Source of the DNA: Auanema rhodensis
Lineage: Eukaryota > Nematoda > Chromadorea > Rhabditida > Rhabditidae
Length of the DNA stretch: 64,000 nt
Direction: 5' to 3'
Assembly: GCA_964057225.1 (NCBI GenBank)
Contig: OZ059900.1
Coordinates: forward strand, 3,730,501-3,794,500
Shown: one piece after another, positions 1-9,393 of the stretch
Numbering within the stretch: position 1 is the first letter of the stretch
Layout: every line of letters begins with the position of its first letter
Notes under the pieces: model-generated
Seen by the model: the letters and a program-made list of their open reading frames with translations, nothing else
Told to the model about the DNA's origin: nothing
Databases searched by the model: none
Translations under genes and position numbers: made by a program

Positions 1-195
1 CGAGAATCAAACACATAATACACGAAATAAGTCTATTTTTATGAGTTTGCACTGATATTTATTCATTTTGATCAAAAAAGCTCGAAAATAGAAAGAATTT
101 TTGAAATTTCCGAGTTTTGAGTCTAATTTGGCTAAATCGCTCATTTATATGATCAGAAGCAAAGTTTTATTGTCTATGACAACAAAAGTCATCAA

Positions 196-216
196 TTAAA
201 CGCTAGTGATGTTTAA
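196..216. other. Short inverted repeat TTAAAC / GTTTAA (one example)
   Basis: TTAAAC (196-201) and GTTTAA (211-216) are exact reverse complements around a 9-base loop, GCTAGTGAT. In the R4 class the loop changes to ACTAATGAT while both arms stay intact. In R6 copies an extra T (GTTTTAATAC) shifts the right arm by one. The stem is only 6 bp, so a stable hairpin is doubtful. It is recorded because it repeats once per monomer. Confidence 0.5.
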
Positions 217-412
217 ATACTAATTTTCGCTCAAATAGCATTACTACACTAAGTATGGTCGTTTTTATGCCTTTAACACCATATACTCACCGATTTTTGC
301 TACAAAATCTGTAATACTTGTGAATTTTGATCATATTCGTTAAGATTCGAGAATCAAACACATAATACACGAAATAAGTCTATTTTTATGAGTTTACACT
401 GATATTTATTCA

Positions 413-424
413 TTTTGATCAAAA
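413..424. other. 12-bp perfect palindrome TTTTGATCAAAA (one example)
   Basis: TTTTGATCAAAA is its own reverse complement. It sits at monomer positions 66-77 in nearly every copy, followed by two more A residues and GGTCG or GCTCG. It is broken in a few copies. L2 monomers at 45703, 47439 and 51260 have TGATCG, and those at 58553, 59941 and 63759 have TGATTA. The centre is a TGATCA hexamer. The symmetry fits a dimeric protein site or a tendency to cruciform, but nothing in the sequence shows which, if either, applies. Confidence 0.85.
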
Positions 425-574
425 AAGGTCGAAAATAGAAAGAATTTTTGAAATTTCCGAGTTTTGAGTCCAATTTGGCTAAATCGCTCATATATATGAT
501 CAAAAGCATAGTTTTATTGTCTATAACAACAAAAGTCATCAATTAAACGCTAGTGATGTTTTAATACTGAATTT

Positions 575-646
575 CGCTCAAATAGCATTACTACACTAAG
601 TATGGTCGTTTTTATGCCTTTAACACCATATACTCACCGATTTTTG
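575..646. other. Invariant 72-bp core of the monomer (one example)
   Basis: This segment covers monomer positions 228-299, from CGCTCAAATAGC to CACCGATTTTTG. It is the same in nearly every one of the copies, with only about twenty scattered single-base exceptions noticed. Examples are GTGTGG near 13118, CATTAAG near 13806, GTTTATATGCC near 13472, 17293 and 20765, GCCGTTAAC near 12787, 38735 and 39775, and GTTTTGATGCC near 62288 and 63329. Inside it TATGGT (monomer 254-259) can pair with ACCATA (278-283) around an 18-nt loop. The contrast with the haplotype-rich flanks suggests either selection, for example a protein-binding or nucleosome-positioning site, or very efficient homogenisation. No known box, including the CENP-B box, was recognised. 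Confidence 0.8.
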
Positions 647-1041
647 GTACAAAATCTGTAATACTCGTAAATTTTGATCATATTTGTTAAGATTTGAGAA
701 TCAAACACACAATACACGAAATAAGTTCATTTTTACGAGTTTGCACTGATATTTATTCATTTTGATCAAAAAAGCTCGAAAATAGAAAGAATTTTTGAAA
801 TTTCCGAGTTTTGAGTCTAATTTGGCTAAATCGCTCATATATATGATCAGAAGCATAGTTTTATTGTCTATGACAACAAAAGTCATCAATTAAACGCTAG
901 TGATGTTTAAATACTGAATTTCGCTCAAATAGCATTACTACACTAAGTATGGTCGTTTTTATGCCTTTAACACCATATACTCACCGATTTTTGGTACAAA
1001 ATCTGTGATACTCGTAAATTTTGATCATATTCGGTGAGATT

Positions 1042-2082
1042 CAAGAATCAAACACACAATACACAAAATCAGTCTATGTTTATGAGCTTGCACTGATATA
1101 TATTCATTTTGATCAAAAAAGGTCGAAAATAGAAAGAATTTTTGAAATTTCCGAGTTTTGAGTCTAATTTGGCTAAATCGCTCATTTATATGATCAGAAG
1201 CAAAGTTCTATTGTCTATGACAACAAAAGTCATCAATTAAACGCTAGTGATGTTTAAATACTAATTTTCGCTCAAATAGCATTACTACACTAAGTATGGT
1301 CGTTTTTATGCCTTTAACACCATATACTCACCGATTTTTGGTACAAAATCTGTAATACTTGTAAATTTCGATCATATTCGTTAAGATTCGAGAATCAAAC
1401 ACATAATACACGAAATAAGTCTATTTTTATGAGTTTGCACTGATATTTATTCATTTTGATCAAAAAAGGTCGAAAATAGAAAGAATTTTTGAATTTTTCG
1501 AGTTTTGAGTCCAATTGGGCTAAATCGCTCATATATATGATCAAAAACATAGTTTTATTGTCTATAACAACAAAAGTCATCAATTAAACGCTAGTGATGT
1601 TTAAATACTGATTTTCGCTCAAATAGCATTACTACACTAAGTATGGTCGTTTTTATGCCTTTAACACCATATACTCACCGATTTTTGGTACAAAATCTGT
1701 GATACTCGTAAATTTTGATCATATTCGGTGAGATTCGAGAATCAAACACACAATACACGAAATAAGTTCATTTTTACGAGTTTGCACTGATATTTATTCA
1801 TTTTGATCAAAAAAGGTCGAAAATAGAAAGAATTTTTGAAATTTCCGAGTTTTGAGTCTAATTTGGCTAAATCGCTCATATATAAGATCAAAAGCATAGT
1901 TTTATTGTCTATGACAACAAAAGTCATCAATTAAACGCTAGTGATGTTTAAATACTGAATTTCGCTCAAATAGCATTACTACACTAAGTATGGTCGTTTT
2001 TATGCCTTTAACACCATATACTCACCGATTTTTGGTACAAAATCTGTAATACTCGTAAATTTTGATCATATTCGTTAAGATT
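1042..2082. repeat. Representative trimeric higher-order repeat unit (A-B-C)
   Basis: Three consecutive distinct monomers form this unit. A starts at 1042 (L3g/R2), B at 1389 (L1/R1) and C at 1736 (L2/R5 with TATAAGATC in place of TATATGATC). The B marker GAGTCCAATT recurs three monomers apart in 28 of the 53 intervals I tabulated by eye across the window, which makes three the dominant period. The joints are specific. A ends AATACTTGTAAATTTCG before B, B ends TGATACTCG..GGTGAG before C, and C ends AATACTCG..GTTAAG before A. Copies of this trimer start at 1042, 4177, 9741, 23628, 28784, 30172 and 32255. The seventh-base detail TATAAGATC occurs only in these seven C monomers. Confidence 0.88.
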
Positions 2083-2776
2083 TGAGAATCAAACATACAA
2101 TACACAAAATCAGTCTATTTTTATGAGCTTGCACTGATATATATTCATTTTGATCAAAAAAGCTCGAAAATAGAAAGAATTTTTGAAATTTCCGAGTTTT
2201 GAGTCTAATTTGGCTAAATCGCTCATTTATATGATCAGAAGCAAAGTTTTATTGTCTATGACAACAAAAGTCATCAATTAAACGCTAGTGATGTTTAAAT
2301 ACTAATTTTCGCTCAAATAGCATTACTACACTAAGTATGGTCGTTTTTATGCCTTTAACACCATATACTCACCGATCTTTGCTACAAAATCTGTAATACT
2401 TGTGAATTTTGATCATATTCGTTAAGATTCGAGAATCAAACACATAATACACGGAATAAGTCTATTTTTATGAGTTTACACTGATATTTATTCATTTTGA
2501 TCAAAAAAGGTCGAAAATAGAAAGAATTTTTGAAATTTCCGAGTTTTGAGTCCAATTTGGCTAAATCGCTCATATATATGATCAAAAGCATAGTTTTATT
2601 GTCTATAACAACAAAAGTCATCAATTAAACGCTAGTGATGTTTTAATACTGAATTTCGCTCAAATAGCATTACTACACTAAGTATGGTCGTTTTTATGCC
2701 TTTAACACCATATACTCACCGATTTTTGGTACAAAATCTGTGATACTCGTAAATTTTGATCATATTTGTTAAGATT

Positions 2777-3134
2777 CGAAAATCAAACACACAATACACG
2801 AAATAAGTTTATTTTTACAAGTTTGCACTGATATTTATTCATTTTGATCAAAAAAGGTCGAAAAAGGTCGAAAATAGAAAGAATTTTTGAAATTTCCGAG
2901 TTTTGAGTCTAATTTGGCTAAATCGCTCATATATATGATCAGAAGCATAGTTTTATTGTCTATGACAACAAAAGTCATTAATTAAACACTAATGATGTTT
3001 AAATCACTAAATTTCGCTCAAATAGCATTACTACACTAAGTATGGTCGTTTTTATGCCTTTAACACCATATACTCACCGATTTTTGGTACAAAATCTGTA
3101 ATACTCGTAAATTTTGATCATATTCGTTAAGATT
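2777..3134. repeat. 358-bp monomer with 10-bp tandem duplication, copy 1
   Basis: AAAAAGGTCG is present twice in a row at 2851-2870, just after the TTTTGATCAAAA palindrome. The R4 tail adds one more base, so the unit is 358 bp. It begins CGAAAATC and has TTTTTACAAG. A slippage or duplication event fits. Confidence 0.93.
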
Positions 3135-6100
3135 TGAGAATCAAACACACAATACACAAAATCAGTCTATTTTTATGAGCTTGCACTGATATATATTCAT
3201 TTTGATCAAAAAAGCTCGAAAATAGAAAGAATTTTTGAAATTTCCGAGTTTTGAGTCTAATTTGGCTAAATCGCTCATTTATATGATCAGAAGCAAAGTT
3301 TTATTGTCTATGACAACAAAAGTCATCAATTAAACGCTAGTGATGTTTAAATACTAATTTTCGCTCAAATAGCATTACTACACTAAGTATGGTCGTTTTT
3401 ATGCCTTTAACACCATATACTCACCGATTTTTGCTACAAAATCTGTAATACTTGTGAATTTTGATCATATTCGTTAAGATTCGAGAATCAAACACATAAT
3501 ACACGAAATAAGTCTATTTTTATGAGTTTACACTGATATTTATTCATTTTGATCAAAAAAGGTCGAAAATAGAAAGAATTTTTGAAATTTCCGAGTTTTG
3601 AGTCCAATTTGGCTAAATCGCTCATATATATGATCAAAAGCATAGTTTTATTGTCTATAACAACAAAAGTCATCAATTAAACGCTAGTGATGTTTTAATA
3701 CTGAATTTCGCTCAAATAGCATTACTACACTAAGTATGGTCGTTTTTATGCCTTTAACACCATATACTCACCGATTTTTGGTACAAAATCTGTAATACTC
3801 GTAAATTTTGATCATATTTGTTAAGATTTGAGAATCAAACATACAATACACAAAATCAGTCTATTTTTATGAGCTTGCACTGATATATATTCATTTTGAT
3901 CAAAAAAGCTCGAAAATAGAAAGAATTTTTGAAATTTCCGAGTTTTGAGTCTAATTTGGCTAAATCGCTCATATATATGATCAGAAGCATAGTTTTATTG
4001 TCTATGACAACAAAAGTCATTAATTAAACACTAATGATGTTTAAATCACTAAATTTCGCTCAAATAGCATTACTACACTAAGTATGGTCGTTTTTATGCC
4101 TTTAACACCATATACTCACCGATTTTTGGTACAAAATCTGTGATACTCGTAAATTTTGATCATATTCGGTGAGATTCAAGAATCAAACACACAATACACA
4201 AAATCAGTCTATGTTTATGAGCTTGCACTGATATATATTCATTTTGATCAAAAAAGGTCGAAAATAGAAAGAATTTTTGAAATTTCCGAGTTTTGAGTCT
4301 AATTTGGCTAAATCGCTCATTTATATGATCAGAAGCAAAGTTCTATTGTCTATGACAACAAAAGTCATCAATTGAACGCTAGTGATGTTTAAATACTAAT
4401 TTTCGCTCAAATAGCATTACTACACTAAGTATGGTCGTTTTTATGCCTTTAACACCATATACTCACCGATTTTTGGTACAAAATCTGTAATACTTGTAAA
4501 TTTCGATCATATTCGTTAAGATTCGAGAATCAAACACATAATACACGAAATAAGTCTATTTTTATGAGTTTGCACTGATATTTATTCATTTTGATCAAAA
4601 AAGGTCGAAAATAGAAAGAATTTTTGAATTTTCCGAGTTTTGAGTCCAATTGGGCTAAATCGCTCATATATATGATCAAAAACATAGTTTTATTGTCTAT
4701 AACAACAAAAGTCATCAATTAAACGCTAGTGATGTTTAAATACTGATTTTCGCTCAAATAGCATTACTACACTAAGTATGGTCGTTTTTATGCCTTTAAC
4801 ACCATATACTCACCGATTTTTGGTACAAAATCTGTGATACTCGTAAATTTTGATCATATTCGGTGAGATTCGAGAATCAAACACACAATACACGAAATAA
4901 GTTCATTTTTACGAGTTTGCACTGATATTTATTCATTTTGATCAAAAAAGGTCGAAAATAGAAAGAATTTTTGAAATTTCCGAGTTTTGAGTCTAATTTG
5001 GCTAAATCGCTCATATATAAGATCAAAAGCATAGTTTTATTGTCTATGACAACAAAAGTCATCAATTAAACGCTAGTGATGTTTAAATACTGAATTTCGC
5101 TCAAATAGCATTACTACACTAAGTATGGTCGTTTTTATGCCTTTAACACCATATACTCACCGATTTTTGGTACAAAATCTGTAATACTCGTAAATTTTGA
5201 TCATATTCGTTAAGATTTGAGAATCAAACATACAATACACAAAATCAGTCTATTTTTATGAGCTTGCACTGATATATATTCATTTTGATCAAAAAAGCTC
5301 GAAAATAGAAAGAATTTTTGAAATTTCCGAGTTTTGAGTCTAATTTGGCTAAATCGCTCATTTATATGATCAGAAGCAAAGTTTTATTGTCTATGACAAC
5401 AAAAGTCATCAATTAAACGCTAGTGATGTTTAAATACTAATTTTCGCTCAAATAGCATTACTACACTAAGTATGGTCGTTTTTATGCCTTTAACACCATA
5501 TACTCACCGATCTTTGCTACAAAATCTGTAATACTTGTGAATTTTGATCATATTCGTTAAGATTCGAGAATCAAACACATAATACACGGAATAAGTCTAT
5601 TTTTATGAGTTTACACTGATATTTATTCATTTTGATCAAAAAAGGTCGAAAATAGAAAGAATTTTTGAAATTTCCGAGTTTTGAGTCCAATTTGGCTAAA
5701 TCGCTCATATATATGATCAAAAGCATAGTTTTATTGTCTATAACAACAAAAGTCATCAATTAAACGCTAGTGATGTTTTAATACTGAATTTCGCTCAAAT
5801 AGCATTACTACACTAAGTATGGTCGTTTTTATGCCTTTAACACCATATACTCACCGATTTTTGGTACAAAATCTGTGATACTCGTAAATTTTGATCATAT
5901 TTGTTAAGATTCGAAAATCAAACACACAATACACGAAATAAGTTTATTTTTACAAGTTTGCACTGATATTTATTCATTTTGATCAAAAAAGGTCGAAAAA
6001 GGTCGAAAATAGAAAGAATTTTTGAAATTTCCGAGTTTTGAGTCTAATTTGGCTAAATCGCTCATATATATGATCAGAAGCATAGTTTTATTGTCTATGA

Positions 6101-6269
6101 CAACAAAAGTCATTAATTAAACACTAATGATGTTTAAATCACTAAATTTCGCTCAAATAGCATTACTACACTAAGTATGGTCGTTTTTATGCCTTTAACA
6201 CCATATACTCACCGATTTTTGGTACAAAATCTGTAATACTCGTAAATTTTGATCATATTCGTTAAGATT
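3135..6269. repeat. Array segment 2: duplicate of segment 1 register
   Basis: Monomers: 3135 L3/R2 (GCTCG), 3482 L1/R6, 3829 L3/R4 (348 bp), 4177 L3g/R2, 4524 L1/R1, 4871 L2/R5 (TATAAGATC), 5218 L3/R2 (GCTCG), 5565 L1/R6 (ACACGGAATAAG), 5912 L4/R4 with the 10-bp duplication (358 bp). The part from about 4052 to 6350 matches about 917 to 3215, shared private marks included (ACACGGAATAAG, GATCTTTGCTAC, the 10-bp duplication). From about 3150 onward it also matches 31228 onward at an offset of 28,078 bp. Confidence 0.9.
5912..6269. repeat. 358-bp monomer with 10-bp tandem duplication, copy 2
   Basis: The duplicated AAAAAGGTCG is at 5986-6005. The monomer is otherwise like the one 3135 bp upstream, and its left neighbours match as well. 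The right neighbour differs: L3/R3 follows here, L3/R2 there. Confidence 0.93.
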
Positions 6270-9200
6270 TGAGAATCAAACACACAATACACAAAATCAG
6301 TCTATTTTTATGAGCTTGCACTGATATATATTCATTTTGATCAAAAAAGGTCGAAAATAGAAAGAATTTTTGAAATTTCCGAGTTTTGAGTCTAATTTGG
6401 CTAAATCGCTCATATATATGATCAGAAGCATAGTTTTATGGTCTATGACAACAAAAGTCATCAATTAAACGCTAGTGATGTTTAAATACTGATTTTCGCT
6501 CAAATAGCATTACTACACTAAGTATGGTCGTTTTTATGCCTTTAAAACCATATACTCACCGATTTTTGGTACAAAATCTGTAATACTCGTAAATTTCGAT
6601 CATATTCGTTAAGATTTGAGAATCAAACACACAATACACAAAATCAGTCTATTTTTATAAGCTTGCACTAATATATATTCATTTTGATCAAAAAAGGTCG
6701 AAAATAGAAAGAATTTTTGAAATTTCCGAGTTTTGAGTCTAATTTGGCTAAATCGCTCATATATATGATCAGAAGCATAGTTTTATGGTCTATGACAACA
6801 AAAGTCATCAATTAAACGCTAGTGATGTTTAAATACTGATTTTCGCTCAAATAGCATTACTACACTAAGTATGGTCGTTTTTATGCCTTTAACACCATAT
6901 ACTCACCGATTTTTGGTACAAAATCTGTGATACTCGTAAATTTTGATCATATTCGGTGAGATTCGAGAATCAAACACATAATACACGAAATAAGTTTATT
7001 TTTACGAGTTTGCACTGATATTTATTCATTTTGATCAAAAAAGGTCGAAAATAGAAAGAATTTTTGAAATTTCCGAGTTTTGAGTCCAATTGGGCTAAAT
7101 CGCTCATATATATGATCAAAAGCATAGTTTTACTGTCTATGATAACAAAAGTCATCAATTAAACGCTAGTGATGTTTAAATACTAATTTTCGCTCAAATA
7201 GCATTACTACACTAAGTATGGTCGTTTTTATGCCTTTAACACCATATACTCACCGATTTTTGGTACAAAATCTGTAATACTTGTAAATTTCGATCATATT
7301 CGGTGAGATTCGAGAATCAAACACACAATACACGAAATAAGTTCATTTTTACGAGTTTGCACTGATATTTATTCATTTTGATCAAAAAAGGTCGAAATTA
7401 GAAAGAATTTTTGAAATTTCCGAGTTTTGAGTCTAATTTGGCTAAATCGCTCATATATATGATCAAAAGCATAGTTTTATTGTCTATGACAACAAAAGTC
7501 ATCAATTAAACGGTAGTGATGTTTAAATACTGATTTTCGCTCAAATAGCATTACTACACTAAGTATGGTCGTTTTTATGCCTTTAACACCATATACTCAC
7601 CGATTTTTGGTACAAAATCTGTAATACTCGTAAATTTCGATCATATTTGTTAAGATTTGAGAATCAAACACACAATACACAAAATCAGTCTATTTTTATA
7701 AGCTTGCACTGATATATATTCATTTTGATCAAAAAAGGTCGAAAATAGAAAGAATTTTTGAAATTTCCGAGTTTTGAGTCTAATTTGGCTAAATCGCTCA
7801 TATATATGATCAGAAGCATAGTTTTATGGTCTATGACAACAAAAGTCATCAATTAAACGCTAGTGATGTTTAAATACTGATTTTCGCTCAAATAGCATTA
7901 CTACACTAAGTATGGTCGTTTTTATGCCTTTAACACCATATACTCACCGATTTTTGGTACAAAATCTGTGATACTCGTAAATTTTGATCATATTCGGTGA
8001 GATTCGAGAATCAAACACACAATACACGAAATAAGTTTATTTTTACGAGTTTGCACTGATATTTATTCATTTTGATCAAAAAAGGTCGAAAATAGAAAGA
8101 ATTTTTGAAATTTCCGAGTTTTGAGTCCAATTGGGCTAAATCGCTCATATATATGATCAAAAGCATAGTTTTACTGTCTATGATAACAAAAGTCATCAAT
8201 TAAACGCTAGTGATGTTTAAATACTGAATTTCGCTCAAATAGCATTACTACACTAAGTATGGTCGTTTTTATGCCTTTAACACCATATACTCACCGATTT
8301 TTGGTACAAAATCTGTAATACTCGTAAATTTTGATCATATTCGTTAAGATTCGAGAATCAAACACATAATACACGAAATAAGTCTATTTTTATGAGTTTA
8401 CACTGATATATATTCATTTTGATCAAAAAAGGTCGAAAATAGAAAGAATTTTTGAAATTTCCGAGTTTTGAGTCTAATTTGGCTAAATCGCTCATTTATA
8501 TGATCAGAAGCAAAGTTTTATTGTCTATGACAACAAAAGTCATCAATTAAACGCTAGTGATGTTTAAATACTGAATTTCGCTCAAATAGCATTACTACAC
8601 TAAGTATGGTCGTTTTTATGCCTTTAACACCATATACTCACCGATTTTTGGTACAAAATCTGTAATACTCGTAAATTTTGATCATATTCGTTAAGATTTG
8701 AGAATCAAACATACAATACACAAAATCAGTCTATTTTTATGAGCTTGCACTGATATATATTCATTTTGATCAAAAAAGGTCGAAAATAGAAAGAATTTTT
8801 GAAATTTCCGAGTTTTGAGTCTAATTTGGCTAAATCGCTCATATATATGATCAGAAGCATAGTTTTATGGTCTATGACAACCAAAGTCATCAATTAAACG
8901 CTAGTGATGTTTAAATACTGAATTTCGCTCAAATAGCATTACTACACTAAGTATGGTCGTTTTTATGCCTTTAACACCATATACTCACCGATTTTTGGTA
9001 CAAAATCTGTAATACTCGTAAATTTTGATCATATTCGTTAAGATTTGAGAATCAAACACACAATACACAAAATCAGTCTATTTTTATGAATTTGCATCGA
9101 TATATATTCATTTTGATCAAAAAAAGTCGAAAATAGAAAGAATTTTTGAATTTTCCGAGTTTTGAGTCCAATTGGGCTAAATCGCTCATATATATGATCA

Positions 9201-9393
9201 AAAGCATAGTTTTACTGTCTATGATAACAAAAGTCTTCAAATATACACTAATAATGATTAAATCACTGAATTTCACTCAAATAGCATTACTACACTAAGT
9301 ATGGTCGTTTTTATGCTTTTAACACCATATACTCACCGATTTTTGGTACAAAATCTGTGATACTCGTAAATTTTGATCATATTCGGTGAGATT
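6270..9393. repeat. Array segment 3: R3/R7-rich monomers
   Basis: Monomers: 6270 L3/R3, 6617 L3/R3 (ATAAGCTTGCACTAATAT), 6964 L4/R7 (CATAATACAC), 7311 L2/R5, 7658 L3/R3 (ATAAGC), 8005 L4/R7, 8352 L1 joined to an R2 body with an R5 tail, 8699 L3/R3 (GACAACCAAAG), 9046 L5/R7 with a strongly divergent tail (348 bp). Two trimers of R3-R7-R5 order are recognisable at 6617 and 7658. The match to the block at +28,078 ends near 8222, inside the 8005 monomer, where ACTGAATTTC here replaces ACTAATTTTC there. Confidence 0.88.
9046..9393. repeat. Monomer with strongly divergent tail (L5/R7 variant)
   Basis: After GATAACAAAAGTC the usual ATCAATTAAACGCTAGTGATG is replaced by a run containing TTCAAATATACACTAATAATG, read here as TTCAAATATACA then CTAATAATG, then ATTAAATCACTGAATTTCACTC in place of TTTAAATACTGAATTTCGCTC. 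Similar tails occur in the monomers at 13905, 38116 (GTGTAAATCACTG) and 42281. They share the ATCACT extra base with the R4 class, so this may be an older branch of the same family. Confidence 0.85.

Larger units (their letters stand above)
348..694. repeat. Representative monomer (L1/R6) showing repeat anatomy
   Basis: By hand count this copy is about 100 G+C of 347 (29%). Positions 1-50 hold the most variable 5' haplotype. A perfect 12-bp palindrome TTTTGATCAAAA lies at monomer positions 66-77. A second palindrome TCATATATATGA is at 141-152. TGATCA occurs at 69, 150 and 328, giving spacings of 81, 178 and 88 bp. Positions 130-227 carry the 3' haplotype that separates R1 to R7. Positions 228-299 are nearly invariant in the whole array. 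Positions 300-347 form a junction segment whose variants (TGATACTC..GGTGAG, AATACTTG..TTCGATC, AATACTCG..GTTAAG) follow the identity of the neighbouring monomers. I saw no convincing division into two similar half-monomers. Confidence 0.9.
1..3134. repeat. Array segment 1: nine monomers, mostly trimeric
   Basis: Monomer starts and types: 1 L1/R2 (GCTCG), 348 L1/R6, 695 L2/R5-like (AGAAG form), 1042 L3g/R2, 1389 L1/R1, 1736 L2/R5 (TATAAGATC), 2083 L3/R2 (GCTCG, ATACAATAC), 2430 L1/R6 (ACACGGAATAAG), 2777 L4/R4 with a 10-bp duplication (358 bp). The stretch from about 917 to about 3215 recurs at +3135 with few differences. The B marker GTCC falls at 348, 1389 and 2430, so the trimer register is clean here. 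No gene or unique sequence is present. Confidence 0.9.

Noticed and set aside
354-542. Minus-strand open frames of 61-62 codons, recurring in about half of the monomers
   Set aside because: They are a consequence of the repeat. The 62-codon reading begins at TTG, not ATG. A-type monomers close the frame with TAA (from TTTATATG) or an early TGA (from ATCAGTC), and the 10-bp duplication shifts it. Differences between copies are often amino-acid changing, and there is no promoter, terminator or recognisable domain.
575-646. CENP-B box or telomere repeat in the conserved core
   Set aside because: No TTCG....A..CGGG-type box and no TTAGGG, TTAGG or TTTAGGG run is visible in the core or elsewhere in the monomer.
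348-694. Monomer as an ancient dimer of two 173-bp halves
   Set aside because: TGATCA sites at 150 and 328 are 178 bp apart, but the surrounding sequences do not align by eye. An alignment of the two halves would be needed to reopen this.
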